Positions 28,995 to 38,844 of a stretch of 64,000 nucleotides of DNA are shown here, one piece after another. Source of the stretch: Brenneria izbisi (GTDB lineage: Bacteria > Pseudomonadota > Gammaproteobacteria > Enterobacterales > Enterobacteriaceae). Location: the NCBI RefSeq assembly GCF_025840185.1, contig NZ_JAMPJU010000014.1, positions 1 through 64,000 on the forward strand. Reading direction: 5' to 3'. A model generated the notes under the pieces. It had not been told where the DNA came from. It did no database searches and saw only the letters and a program-made list of their open reading frames with translations. The first letter of the stretch is position 1; each line of letters begins with the position of its first letter. The translations under genes and the position numbers were made by a program.

Positions 28995-31466
28995 ATGGAG
29001 ATTTCTGTGATTTTACCGCCCGTCAGCGCCGTATTAAATGATGTCGTCTCGGCGTTGCATACTTCGCCTCAGGTGTTGCTCAATGCGCCTACCGGCGCCG
29101 GGAAATCCACCTGGCTACCGCTGCAACTGCTGCAACAGGGTAATCTGCGCGGACGAATCATCATGCTTGAACCCCGCCGATTGGCGGCGAAAAGCGTGGC
29201 CTGGCGGCTGGCGCAGCAATTGGGTGAAGAGCCGGGGCGAACGGTAGGTTACCGGATGCGGGCGGAAAGCCGGGTTAGCGCCGCGACGCGTCTGGAGGTG
29301 GTCACCGAAGGGATATTGACGCGTCTATTGCAGCAGGATGCCGAGTTGCAGGATGTCGCGCTGGTGATCCTGGATGAGTTTCACGAGCGTAGTCTGCAAG
29401 CTGATCTGGCGCTGGCGTTATTGTTGGATGTGCAGCAAGGGCTGCGTGAGGATTTGAAACTGCTGATCATGTCCGCCACGCTGGATAATACGCGGCTTTC
29501 CGCCTTGTTGCCGTCATCGGTTTGTATTGTATCCGCGGGGCGCGGTTATCCGGTCGAACGTCATTATATGCCGCTGAACAGTCAGGAGCGGCTGGAAGAG
29601 GGCGTTGCCCGTCAGGTCAGGCGTCTTATGGCGGAGCAGGCCGGTTCGCTGCTGCTGTTTTTACCCGGCGTGGCCGAAATTAAACGCGTGCAGGCGCTGC
29701 TGGAAAACAGCATAACGGATGATGTGGATTTGTGTCCGTTGTACGGCGCGCTGACGTTGGCGGAACAGCAAAAAGCGATCCTGCCGGCGGCGGCGGGGCG
29801 CCGTAAAGTGGTGCTGGCGACCAATATTGCGGAAACCAGCCTGACCATCGAAGGTATTCGTTTGGTCATTGATTGCGGTCTGGAGCGGGTGGCGCGTTTC
29901 GACGTGAAAAGCGGCTTAACCCGATTGGTCACGCAGCGTATCAGCCAGGCATCGATGGTTCAGCGCGCCGGACGCGCCGGGCGACTAAGTCCGGGTATTT
30001 GCTGGCATCTCTGTTCACGCGAGCAAGCCGAGCGCGCGGCGGCGCAAAGCGATGCCGAAATACTTAACAGCGATCTGAGCAGTTTCTGGCTGGATTTATT
30101 GCAGTGGGGTTGTACGGATGCGGCGCAGCTTACCTGGCTGGATACGCCGCCGCCTGCCGCCTTGCAATCAGCCCGGAATTTGCTGGGCCAGTTGAAAATT
30201 ACCGATCAGCAGGATCGACTGACTGCCGCAGGACGCAAGATCGCCGCGCTTGGTTGCGATGTCCGGCTGGCAACCATGCTGTTCGCCGCCGCCGAACATC
30301 GCATTGATGTACAAAGCGACGATGTGCTGACGACTGCGGGGTGTCTGGCGGCGATCCTTGAAGAGCCGCCGCGTGGCGGATCGATTAATCTGCTGGACTG
30401 GCTGCATCGGCCATTGCCGCACTGGGTTCGGCGCGGACAGCAACTAACGCGCCGTCTGGCGCCGGTAGCCGGTCGTATCAATAGCGCGTGGGCCGCCTGG
30501 TTGCTGGCGCAGGCTTTTGCCGATCGCATTGCCCGGCGGCGCAGTCAGGATGGCCGCTATCAATTGGCTGGCGGCATCGGGGCGATGATGGCGGACGATG
30601 ATGCGCTGTCTGGCGCGGATTGGCTGTTGGCGCCCGCGCTATTGCACAACAGTCATTCAGCGGATGCGCGTATCCTGCTGGCGTTACCCCTGGAGATCGA
30701 CCAACTGGCGCGGCAGTTGCCGATGTTGGTCAGCGAGCATAACGTCGTGCGGTGGGACGAGGAAAAAGGCACGTTGCGCGCCAGCAAACGCAGTCAGATT
30801 GGTCACCTGATATTACAGACGCGTCCATTGACGAAACCGTCTGATGAAGAGCTGCATCAGGCGATGCTGGGCTGGTTGCGGGAACAAGGGCTGGCGGCGT
30901 TGAACTGGCAACCCGCGGCGGCGCAGTTGCGCGCCCGCTTGCAATGCGCCCGACAATGGCTGCCGGAAGTTGACTGGCCGCGGGTGGATGAGGAGACATT
31001 GCTGGCTACGCTGGAATCCTGGTTGCTGCCATCTTTAGCCGGTGTGCGTGATTTGCGCGGGTTACGGCAGGTGGATCTGAGCGACGCGTTGCTGCGGTTG
31101 CTGGACTGGCCTTTGCGTCAGCGGCTGGATAGTGCGCTGCCGAGCCATTACACTGTGCCCGGCGGCAGCCGTTTACCCATCGCCTATGATGAAGATAAAC
31201 CGCCGGTGCTGTCGGTACGGCTACAGGAAATGTTTGGCGAGCGGCAAAGCCCGCGGCTGGCGGAAGGACGGGTAGCGCTGGTGTTGGCGCTCTTATCGCC
31301 GGCCCAACGTCCATTGCAGATTACGCGTGATTTGGCGGCCTTCTGGCAAGGCGCTTACCGTGACGTGCAAAAAGAGATGAAAGGCCGTTATCCCAAACAT
31401 GTCTGGCCCGACGATCCGGCAAATACGGCGCCGACCAGACGCACCAGGAAATATCAGAATCACTAA
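28995..31466 (+). CDS. hrpB: ATP-dependent RNA helicase-like protein HrpB
   Basis: An 823-residue DEAH-family helicase. Walker A is LNAPTGAGKSTWLP, motif II is the variant DEFH (LDEFHERSLQAD), motif III SAT, motif V ATNIAETSLTI and motif VI QRAGRAGR. The HA2 and C-terminal HrpB domains follow, ending KGRYPKHVWPDDPANTAP as in E. coli. Its cellular role in E. coli is unclear. It is upstream of mrcB as in E. coli. Confidence 0.95.
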   Translation: MEISVILPPVSAVLNDVVSALHTSPQVLLNAPTGAGKSTWLPLQLLQQGNLRGRIIMLEPRRLAAKSVAWRLAQQLGEEPGRTVGYRMRAESRVSAATRLEVVTEGILTRLLQQDAELQDVALVILDEFHERSLQADLALALLLDVQQGLREDLKLLIMSATLDNTRLSALLPSSVCIVSAGRGYPVERHYMPLNSQERLEEGVARQVRRLMAEQAGSLLLFLPGVAEIKRVQALLENSITDDVDLCPLYGALTLAEQQKAILPAAAGRRKVVLATNIAETSLTIEGIRLVIDCGLERVARFDVKSGLTRLVTQRISQASMVQRAGRAGRLSPGICWHLCSREQAERAAAQSDAEILNSDLSSFWLDLLQWGCTDAAQLTWLDTPPPAALQSARNLLGQLKITDQQDRLTAAGRKIAALGCDVRLATMLFAAAEHRIDVQSDDVLTTAGCLAAILEEPPRGGSINLLDWLHRPLPHWVRRGQQLTRRLAPVAGRINSAWAAWLLAQAFADRIARRRSQDGRYQLAGGIGAMMADDDALSGADWLLAPALLHNSHSADARILLALPLEIDQLARQLPMLVSEHNVVRWDEEKGTLRASKRSQIGHLILQTRPLTKPSDEELHQAMLGWLREQGLAALNWQPAAAQLRARLQCARQWLPEVDWPRVDEETLLATLESWLLPSLAGVRDLRGLRQVDLSDALLRLLDWPLRQRLDSALPSHYTVPGGSRLPIAYDEDKPPVLSVRLQEMFGERQSPRLAEGRVALVLALLSPAQRPLQITRDLAAFWQGAYRDVQKEMKGRYPKHVWPDDPANTAPTRRTRKYQNH

Positions 31467-31568
31467 TTTCAGACGTTTCCGCTTCCTTGATGTGTACGGC
31501 GGAAACAGAGTAGACGGCTTGAGCGCAGAGCAGGTGGCCGTTAACAACCTGATGGAGAAGCAACAGTA

Positions 31569-34043
31569 ATGTCTCGGGATGATCGCGAACCTATCGGGCG
31601 CAAAGGAAGGGCGTCAGGACGTAAACCTACACGCAGGCAGGCAATACGACGTCACAGGGACGATGACTACAATGATGATTATGAAGATGATCAGGGCGAT
31701 TTTGATGATGATGACGGCGATGACGATGAGGACTCGATGACGCAGAAACCGCGTAAGAAACGAAGCTGGCTGGGACTGTTTATCAAACTGTCTCTGGTCT
31801 TTGCGGTCGTGTTGGCGATTTATGGCGTGTACCTCGACAGCCAGATCCGTAGCCGTATTGAAGGCAAGGTATGGCAACTGCCCGCGGCGGTATATGGTCG
31901 GATGGTTAACCTTGAACCGGGCATGTCTTACAACCAGAAAGAGATGATGAGTCTGCTGGAAGGTATGCAGTATCGTCAGGTCAGCCGCATCACCAGACCG
32001 GGGGAGTTCAGCGTTCGCGGCAACAGTATTGAAATGTTGCGGCGTCCGTTTGATTTCCCGGACAGTAAAGAAGGGCAGATCCGCGCGCGTCTGACGTTTA
32101 ACAATGATCGTCTGGCGCAGATCCAGAATCTGGATAACCAGCGTAATTTCGGTTTCTTCCGCCTCGATCCGAAGCTGATCACCATGATGCAGTCGCCGAA
32201 TGGCGAGCAACGTCTGTTTGTGCCGCGTTCTGGTTTCCCCGATCTGCTGGTTGATACGCTCATCGCGACCGAAGACCGCCACTTCTACGAACATGATGGG
32301 ATCAGTTTGTATTCGATTGGGCGGGCGTTTCTGGCGAATATTACCGCTGGTCGCGCGGTACAGGGGGGAAGCACCCTGACGCAGCAGTTGGTGAAAAACC
32401 TGTTCCTGACCAATGAGCGTTCTTTGTGGCGTAAAGCCAACGAAGCGTATATGGCGTTGATCATGGATTATCGCTACAGCAAAGATCGCATTCTGGAACT
32501 GTATCTGAATGAAGTGTATCTCGGTCAGAGCGGCAGCGACCAGATCCGCGGTTTTCCATTGGCCAGCCTTTATTACTTTGGTCGCCCGGTTAATGAACTG
32601 AGTCTGGATCAACAGGCGTTGCTGGTGGGCATGGTTAAAGGCGCGTCGCTGTATAATCCGTGGCGTAATCCCAAGATCACGCTGGAACGACGCAATCTGG
32701 TATTGCGTTTGTTGCAAAATCAACAAGTTATTGATGCCGACCTCTACAATATGTTGAGCGCCCGCCCGCTGGGTGTGCAACCCAAAGGGGGCGTTATCAG
32801 CCCGCAGCCTGCTTTTATGCAAGTCGTGCGGCAGGAGTTGCAGCAACGGTTGGGCGATAAGGTTAACGATCTGTCGGGCGTAAAAATCTTTACCACGCTT
32901 GATCCCGTCTCACAGGATGCGGCGGAAAAAGCGGTGGAAGAGGGGGTCCCCGCGTTGAGGGCCGCGAGGGGGGTGAATGATCTGGAATCGGCAATGGTGA
33001 TTGTCGACCGCTTCAGTGGTGAGATCCGCGCCATGGTCGGCGGTTCGCAGACGCAATATGCCGGATTCAACCGTGCATTGCAGGCGCGGCGACCTGTCGG
33101 TTCTCTGGCGAAGCCGCCAACCTACCTCACAGCGTTAAGCCAGCCCGATGTCTATCGTCTGAACACCTGGCTGGCGGATGAACCGTTATCGCTCAGACAA
33201 CCCAACGGGCAATTGTGGCAGCCGAAAAACTATGATCGTGAATTTCGGGGCCGCGTGATGCTGGTTGATGCGCTGGCAAACTCCCTGAACGTGCCGACGG
33301 TGAATCTGGGCATGGCCGTTGGTCTGGATCAGGTTACCGCGACGCTGAAACGGTTGGGTATCCCTGATAATGTCATTCAGCCTGTGCCGGCCATGTTGCT
33401 CGGAGCAATCAGTCTGACGCCAATGGAAGTGGCGCAGGAATATCAGACGATTGCCAGCGGCGGCAATCGTGCGCCGTTGTCGGCGTTGCGTTCGGTGATT
33501 GCGGAGGATGGCGCGGTGTTGTATCAGAGCTTCCCGCAGGCGGAACGCGCGGTTCCGGCGCAAGCGGCTTATCTGACGCTGTACGGTATGCAGCAGGTGG
33601 TGGCGCGCGGCACATCCCGTTCGCTGGCGGTGAAATTCCCCAATTATCATCTGGCGGCGAAAACCGGTACGACCAACGATCTGCGTGATAGCTGGTTTGC
33701 CGGGATAGACGGTAAGGAAGTGGCGATCAGTTGGGTGGGGCGCGATAACAATGGTCCGGCAAAACTGACGGGCGCCAACGGCGCGCTGACCATTTATCGC
33801 CGCTATCTGGAAAATCAAACGCCGCTACCGCTGATGCTGACGCCGCCGGAAGGGATCGCGACCATGACGGTTGATGCCAGCGGCAATTTTGTCTGCAACG
33901 GCAGCAGCGCCGGACGAGCGCTGCCGGTCTGGACGGATAATCCGCAATCGTTGTGTCAGGCCGCTCAGCAACAAACTCCGCAGCAAGAGCAGCAGAGCGG
34001 CGAGGGCGTTGCCGACTGGATCAGGGAAATGTTTGGTCAGTAA
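31569..34043 (+). CDS. mrcB: Penicillin-binding protein 1B
   Basis: An 824-residue bifunctional peptidoglycan synthase. A cytoplasmic Asp-rich tail (30-56) precedes the membrane anchor (about 67-88), the UB2H domain that binds LpoB (about 110-200), the GT51 transglycosylase (catalytic Glu235 in TEDRHFYEH) and the transpeptidase with Ser512 (SLAK), SLN at 572-574 and KTG at 698-700. A second ATG at residue 57 (31737) has a GAGG ribosome site five bases before it and would give a short form like PBP1b-gamma of E. coli. The fhuA gene that follows mrcB in E. coli is absent. Confidence 0.97.
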   Translation: MSRDDREPIGRKGRASGRKPTRRQAIRRHRDDDYNDDYEDDQGDFDDDDGDDDEDSMTQKPRKKRSWLGLFIKLSLVFAVVLAIYGVYLDSQIRSRIEGKVWQLPAAVYGRMVNLEPGMSYNQKEMMSLLEGMQYRQVSRITRPGEFSVRGNSIEMLRRPFDFPDSKEGQIRARLTFNNDRLAQIQNLDNQRNFGFFRLDPKLITMMQSPNGEQRLFVPRSGFPDLLVDTLIATEDRHFYEHDGISLYSIGRAFLANITAGRAVQGGSTLTQQLVKNLFLTNERSLWRKANEAYMALIMDYRYSKDRILELYLNEVYLGQSGSDQIRGFPLASLYYFGRPVNELSLDQQALLVGMVKGASLYNPWRNPKITLERRNLVLRLLQNQQVIDADLYNMLSARPLGVQPKGGVISPQPAFMQVVRQELQQRLGDKVNDLSGVKIFTTLDPVSQDAAEKAVEEGVPALRAARGVNDLESAMVIVDRFSGEIRAMVGGSQTQYAGFNRALQARRPVGSLAKPPTYLTALSQPDVYRLNTWLADEPLSLRQPNGQLWQPKNYDREFRGRVMLVDALANSLNVPTVNLGMAVGLDQVTATLKRLGIPDNVIQPVPAMLLGAISLTPMEVAQEYQTIASGGNRAPLSALRSVIAEDGAVLYQSFPQAERAVPAQAAYLTLYGMQQVVARGTSRSLAVKFPNYHLAAKTGTTNDLRDSWFAGIDGKEVAISWVGRDNNGPAKLTGANGALTIYRRYLENQTPLPLMLTPPEGIATMTVDASGNFVCNGSSAGRALPVWTDNPQSLCQAAQQQTPQQEQQSGEGVADWIREMFGQ

Positions 34044-34413
34044 TACGTTATTTCCCCCGATATGCCTGCTTTTGCCCCAACGGAGGGAGAGGGATGAGGC
34101 GACAGCTTCTCTCCCTTTGGCAAAGGAACCACGCAGCGCCGCCTTTGCCAGAAGCCCACGGATGGGCCGAGTGGCGGGCGCAGCCAACGCGCCTGCAATG
34201 GAAAGTATGACGGATATATACCGTTATCAGTAAAACTTGTGGTTAAGTGACAGGGAATTCCCCTACGCACGCTTCAATCCCCTTGCGGTAAATATCTTGC
34301 GGAGACGATTCCGTTAAGCCTATTATGCAATCTTTATCATAATCATTATCGTTTTCCTTTGGCCTGATAGCGGTTAATCATTCCCCTTGATTTTCATTGA
34401 AAACCAAAACGTT
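34044..34413. other. Intergenic region between mrcB and fhuC
   Basis: No gene in 370 bp. The first half contains purine- and pyrimidine-rich stretches (GGAGGGAGAGGGATGAG and CTTCTCTCCCTTTGG) that look like decayed repetitive DNA; the second half holds the Fur-type site and fhuC promoter. fhuA lies at this place in E. coli, but no fhuA remnant is recognisable. Confidence 0.6.
34332..34350. promoter_or_regulatory. Fur box upstream of fhuCDB
   Basis: CTTTATCATAATCATTATC matches 15 of 19 positions of the Fur consensus GATAATGATAATCATTATC, including the whole right half. It lies 64 bp before the fhuC start, so iron repression of fhuCDB is likely. Confidence 0.8.
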
Positions 34414-35211
34414 ATGCAAAATCGTAATAGATTGCCCGATGCCACATTCACTCTGAATGCGGTAAGTTTTTCCATCACAGGCCGTACATTGCTGCATCCC
34501 TTGTCGCTGACATTTCCGGTCGGTAAAGTCTGTGGTTTGATTGGACACAATGGCTCAGGGAAATCCACGCTGTTGAAAATTCTTGGTCGCCACCAGTCCG
34601 CCAGCGGCGGCAATGTGCTGCTGGGTGAACAATCAGCGGCAAACTGGGACAGCAAATCCTTTGCCCGACAGGTAGCCTATCTGCCCCAGCAGTTGCCGGC
34701 GGCGGAAGGGATGACGGTGCGTGAACTGGTCGCGATAGGCCGTTATCCCTGGCATGGCGCGCTGGGGCGTTTCGGGCGTGTCGATCGGGAAAAAGTGGAC
34801 GAAGCAATCATGCTGGTGGGACTGAATGCATTCGCCAATCGGCTGGTGGACAGCTTATCAGGCGGCGAGCGCCAACGCGCTTGGCTGGCGATGACGGTGG
34901 CGCAGGATAGCCGCTGCCTGTTGTTGGATGAACCCACTTCTGCGCTGGATATCGCCCATCAGGTCGAAGTATTGGCGCTCATTCAACGCATGAGCCGGGA
35001 ACGCGGACTGACGGTGATTGCCGTTTTACATGATATTAATATGGCGGCTCGCTACTGTGATTATCTGGTGGCGTTGCGCCGTGGGGAAATGATTGCGCAA
35101 GGTGAACCGGCTGCGTTGATGCAAAGCGACGTACTGGAGAATATCTATGGCATCCCGATGGGAATATTGCCTCATCCCGGCGGCGGCGCGCCGGTAAGTT
35201 ATGTTTGCTGA
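34414..35211 (+). CDS. fhuC: Ferric hydroxamate importer, ATP-binding protein
   Basis: A 265-residue ATPase that drives uptake of ferrichrome-type siderophores through FhuB. Walker A is GHNGSGKST, signature LSGGERQR, Walker B LLLDEPTSALD. I chose ATG 34414 because the length then equals E. coli FhuC (265) and the N-terminus aligns; an ATG 27 bp upstream is less likely. First gene of fhuCDB under the Fur-type site. Confidence 0.95.
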   Translation: MQNRNRLPDATFTLNAVSFSITGRTLLHPLSLTFPVGKVCGLIGHNGSGKSTLLKILGRHQSASGGNVLLGEQSAANWDSKSFARQVAYLPQQLPAAEGMTVRELVAIGRYPWHGALGRFGRVDREKVDEAIMLVGLNAFANRLVDSLSGGERQRAWLAMTVAQDSRCLLLDEPTSALDIAHQVEVLALIQRMSRERGLTVIAVLHDINMAARYCDYLVALRRGEMIAQGEPAALMQSDVLENIYGIPMGILPHPGGGAPVSYVC

Positions 35212-35213
35212 CA

Positions 35214-36125
35214 ATGTCTGAATTATTCCTTCCCGCAGCGTTGCCGGATCACCGGCGACGCCGTCTATTGACTGCCTTGCTGCTGTCTCCCCTGATGTAT
35301 TCCTCAACCAGTTATGGCGCCACGTATCCTGATCTTGAACGGATAGTCGCGCTCGAATGGCTGCCGGCAGAGTTACTGATGGCGCTGGGGATCACGCCGC
35401 TGGCGATAGCCGATAAACCGAACTATCGCTTGTGGGTGAGTGAACCGGCCCTCCCGGAGCGGGTGATTGACGTCGGGTTGCGTACTGAACCCAATCTTGA
35501 ACAACTAACTTTACTGAAACCCTCGCTCATTCTGTATTCAGAAGGCTATGGCCCTTCGGTCCAAAAGATGACCCGTATCTCACCCATTCTGGGGTTCGGG
35601 TTTAGTGACAATAATGGCAAACCGCTGACGGTCGCCAGGACATCGCTGGCGAAACTGGCGCTGGCGCTGGGTATTCCTGACGCGGCGGAACAACATTTAG
35701 CGCGACTTTCACAATTTATGCGCCAGTCGGCCATCAGGCTGCAACCTTATACCCAACGCCCGCTATTACTGTTATCGCTGTTGGATGCGCGTCATGTACT
35801 GGTTATGGGTAAAAACAGTTTGTTTCAGGAAGTGATGGATGACATTGGCATCGAAAACGCCTGGCAGGGCGAAACCAATTTCTGGGGCAGCGCGGTGGTG
35901 GGTATTGAACGTCTGGCGGAAATTGATAATGCGCATGCGCTCTGTTTCGATCATGGCAATAGCGAGTTGATCGCACAGGTGGCTCGTAGTCCGCTGTGGC
36001 AGGCGATGCCATTTATCCGCGAACAGCGTTGGCAGCGTGTGCCTGCGGTCTGGTTGTATGGCGGCACGCTGTCGGCCATGCGGTTTGCTGAGGTTCTGGC
36101 GCAGGCGCTGGAGGAACGGGGGTGA
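35214..36125 (+). CDS. fhuD: Ferric hydroxamate-binding periplasmic protein
   Basis: A 303-residue binding protein that delivers ferric hydroxamates to FhuB. The N-terminus has a run of four Arg followed by LLTALLLSP, a twin-arginine-type signal like the E. coli FhuD signal (RRRLLTAMAL). Conserved parts are ALEWLPAELLMALGI, NYRLWVSEPALP, DVGLRTEPNLE and NAWQGETNFWGS. I chose ATG 35214, just after the fhuC stop. The gene overlaps the fhuB start by 3 bp. Confidence 0.95.
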   Translation: MSELFLPAALPDHRRRRLLTALLLSPLMYSSTSYGATYPDLERIVALEWLPAELLMALGITPLAIADKPNYRLWVSEPALPERVIDVGLRTEPNLEQLTLLKPSLILYSEGYGPSVQKMTRISPILGFGFSDNNGKPLTVARTSLAKLALALGIPDAAEQHLARLSQFMRQSAIRLQPYTQRPLLLLSLLDARHVLVMGKNSLFQEVMDDIGIENAWQGETNFWGSAVVGIERLAEIDNAHALCFDHGNSELIAQVARSPLWQAMPFIREQRWQRVPAVWLYGGTLSAMRFAEVLAQALEERG

Positions 36126-38113
36126 TCGCGGTTAAAAAACAGACGTTGCCCATTCTGCTGATCGGTTTGTTGTCGGCGATCGCGCTGAGTCTGGGCGCGT
36201 ACAATTTACAGCGTCAGTTGCCTGTGGCGCTATGGCTGCAAGGGTTCTGGCAGCCGGATACTGACGATATTCGTCAATTACTGTTTCACTATAGTTTGCT
36301 GCCGCGCATGGCGCTTGCCTTGCTGGTCGGCGCCGGTCTGGGGTTATGCGGCGTCTTATTCCAGCAGGTGTTGCGTAACCCGCTGGCGGAACCGTCGACG
36401 CTGGGGATTGCGTCCGGGGCGCAACTGGGCATTACGGTGGTGACGCTCTGGTCGGTGCCGGGGGGAATGGCGATTCAGCAGATCGCGGCGATGATCGGCG
36501 CATTAACGGTGGGCGGGCTGGTGTTTGGCGTCGCCTGGGGAAAACGGCTCTCGCCGGTTACCCTGATCCTGGCCGGGTTGGTGCTGAGTTTTTATTGCGG
36601 GGCGGTGAACCAGTTATTCGCGCTGTTTCACCATGAACAACTGCAAAATTTGTTTCTGTGGAGCAGCGGTGCGTTGAATCAGCAGGACTGGCGCAATGTT
36701 CAGTTTGTACTGCCGCGCCTGCTGATCTGCTTTTGTCTGACGTTATTATTGCTGCGGCCTCTGACCCTGCTTGGGCTGGATGACGGCGTAGCGCGTAATC
36801 TGGGGCTTGGGCTGTCGCTGGCGCGGTTGAGCGCGCTGGGGGTGGCGATTTTCCTGAGCGCGCAATTAGTGAATGCGGTGGGGATTATCGGTTTCATCGG
36901 CCTGTTCGCGCCGCTGTTGGCTAAAATGCTGGGAGCCAGACGTCTGTGGCACCGCCTCTGGCTGGCGCCGTTACTGGGCGCGTTGCTGTTGGCCGTCGCC
37001 GATCAGGTGGTGATCTGGCTGACGTATGTCTGGCGCGAGGTGCCGACGGGCGCGGCCACCGCATTGCTGGGCGCGCCGTTATTACTGTGGCTGCTGCCTC
37101 GCTTACGCAGCAATGGCTCTCCTGCGCTGATGGATCATGCCGGGGCGCCAGTCATCGAACGTCGCCAGTGGGGAGGGTGGCTGGCGTTAGGCGGTATATT
37201 GCTGGCGGCGATAACGCTGGTCGCCTTGCTGCTGGGGAAAAATGCGCAGGGGTGGCACTGGAGCAGCGGCGAACTGTTGACGGAACTGTTGCCGTGGCGC
37301 TGGCCGCGTATTCTGGCGGCATTGGCGGCGGGGATGATGCTGGCGGTGGCGGGGACATTGATACAGAAACTGACGGGTAATCCAATGGGCAGCCCGGAAG
37401 TGCTGGGGATCAGTTCGGGCGCGTCATTTGGCGTGATTATCCTGCTGTTTTTTGTCCCCGGTAACGCCTTTGTCTGGTTGCTTCCGGCAGGCAGCGCGGG
37501 TGCGGCGTTAACGCTATTGATCATGGTGGCGGTGGCCGGACAAGGCGGGTTTTCCACACAGCGCATGCTGCTGGCCGGGATAGCCCTGAGCATGGCTTTC
37601 ACCACGGTGATCTCGCTGCTGCTGGCCAGTGGCGATCCTCGCATGGGAAACGTACTGACCTGGTTATCGGGTTCGACCTATGCGGTGGAAGCGGCTGATG
37701 CGCTGAGGACCGCCGCGATTGCCGGCGTGTTGTTGCTGGTGGTGCCGCTGTGCCAGCGCTGGTTGCGTATTCTGCCGTTGGGGACGACGACGGCACGCGC
37801 GTTGGGCGTGGCCGTCACCCCGGTTCGTCTGTTGGTGCTGTTGCTGGCCGCGATCCTCACCGCAATGTCAACGCTGCTGGTGGGGCCAATGAGCTTCGTC
37901 GGCCTGATGGCACCGCACCTGGCGCGCATGTTGGGATTTAGTCGCGTCATGCCGCAGCTTTGTTGCTCCGCGTTACTGGGCGGCGGATTGATGGTCATGG
38001 CCGACTGGTGCGGCAGAATGGCGATGTTCCCGTATCAAATTCCGGCTGGTTTGCTGGCGACGTTTATTGGCGCGCCTTACTTTGTTTATCTGCTGCGTAA
38101 GCAGGCAAAATAA
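36122..38113 (+). CDS. fhuB: Ferric hydroxamate importer, permease
   Basis: A 663-residue permease made of two fused FecCD-type halves, about 10 helices each, as in E. coli FhuB (660). The two ATPase-contact loops lie in NPLAEPSTLGIASGA (about 87-101) and NPMGSPEVLGISSGA (about 420-434). It starts with GTG at 36122, overlapping the fhuD stop. Confidence 0.95.
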   Translation: MIAVKKQTLPILLIGLLSAIALSLGAYNLQRQLPVALWLQGFWQPDTDDIRQLLFHYSLLPRMALALLVGAGLGLCGVLFQQVLRNPLAEPSTLGIASGAQLGITVVTLWSVPGGMAIQQIAAMIGALTVGGLVFGVAWGKRLSPVTLILAGLVLSFYCGAVNQLFALFHHEQLQNLFLWSSGALNQQDWRNVQFVLPRLLICFCLTLLLLRPLTLLGLDDGVARNLGLGLSLARLSALGVAIFLSAQLVNAVGIIGFIGLFAPLLAKMLGARRLWHRLWLAPLLGALLLAVADQVVIWLTYVWREVPTGAATALLGAPLLLWLLPRLRSNGSPALMDHAGAPVIERRQWGGWLALGGILLAAITLVALLLGKNAQGWHWSSGELLTELLPWRWPRILAALAAGMMLAVAGTLIQKLTGNPMGSPEVLGISSGASFGVIILLFFVPGNAFVWLLPAGSAGAALTLLIMVAVAGQGGFSTQRMLLAGIALSMAFTTVISLLLASGDPRMGNVLTWLSGSTYAVEAADALRTAAIAGVLLLVVPLCQRWLRILPLGTTTARALGVAVTPVRLLVLLLAAILTAMSTLLVGPMSFVGLMAPHLARMLGFSRVMPQLCCSALLGGGLMVMADWCGRMAMFPYQIPAGLLATFIGAPYFVYLLRKQAK

Positions 38114-38114
38114 G

Positions 38115-38705
38115 TTATGGCGCGAGATTGATCGCTTCCACCAGCATCCAGAGGGCGGTGATCACCAGCGATAATCCCATAACGCCGTTGAACAACCGCA
38201 GTTTTCTGGGATCCTGAAGGTGCTTGCCGATGCGATCGCCAAGCGCCGCCCACAGCAGAATGCATGGCAGATTCAGCGCCATAAAGCCGATCATGACTGT
38301 TAAAACACCGCTGTTGGCCGCATAGAGCAGCGCCACGTTGCTGGACATGAGCCAGGCTTTGGGGTTGACTGCCTGGAATAACGCGCCCTGAAGCAGGGTG
38401 AGCGGCTTACTTTTTCCATTCAGTTCCGGCGCGGACGCACGCGCAATTTTCCACGACAGCCACAGCAGATAGGCACACCCCACCACGGTGAGCGGTACTC
38501 TTACCGCGCTCATTCCGCTAAGCAACAGATCCAGCGCCATCCCCATCAGCGCCGTTTGCAACGCGCAGCCGATCAGAACGCCCAATAACATTGGCAATGT
38601 ACGCCGTATGCCAAAATTGACCCCGGAGGTCGCCAGCAACAGATTGTTGGGACCGGGGGTAATCGACATAACCGTGACATAGCTGAAGAAAGAGGGATCG
38701 AGCAT
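38115..38705 (-). CDS. LysE/RhtB-family exporter
   Basis: A 196-residue inner-membrane exporter with about six hydrophobic segments. The family motif is TPGPNNLLLATSG (about 15-27), and NPKAWLMS lies in the middle. Members export amino acids or their derivatives. I chose ATG 38705 because AAGGAA lies before it and the protein then begins MLDPSFFSYV. It is divergent from a MocR-type regulator, which probably controls it. The substrate is unknown. Confidence 0.88.
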   Translation of the reverse strand: MLDPSFFSYVTVMSITPGPNNLLLATSGVNFGIRRTLPMLLGVLIGCALQTALMGMALDLLLSGMSAVRVPLTVVGCAYLLWLSWKIARASAPELNGKSKPLTLLQGALFQAVNPKAWLMSSNVALLYAANSGVLTVMIGFMALNLPCILLWAALGDRIGKHLQDPRKLRLFNGVMGLSLVITALWMLVEAINLAP

Positions 38706-38790
38706 GGTGCGTTCCTTTTTACACTGAGTGAGAACACCATCATAAGAGAGAAAAAGGAGATGGTAACAGATACACAAAAAGATTATTGTA

Positions 38791-38827
38791 ATGAGTACAG
38801 ATGCTTTGAATGATTAACTGTACTCAT
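38791..38827. promoter_or_regulatory. Palindromic operator in the LysE/MocR intergenic region
   Basis: A perfect 10-bp inverted repeat (ATGAGTACAG / CTGTACTCAT, 17-bp spacer) occupies 38791-38800 and 38818-38827, 17 bp before the regulator start. Its symmetry and place suit a binding site of the dimeric MocR regulator. Confidence 0.65.
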
Positions 38828-38844
38828 CGGTTGGCGAGGTAATT

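Noticed and set aside
31614-32846. 410-codon minus-strand open frame
   Set aside because: It is the antisense shadow of mrcB, whose protein is conserved throughout. The antisense protein has no recognisable domain or ribosome site.
34060-34240. Possible fhuA remnant between mrcB and fhuC
   Set aside because: None of the six frames shows TonB-box, plug or barrel motifs of FhuA; only repeat-like DNA is visible.
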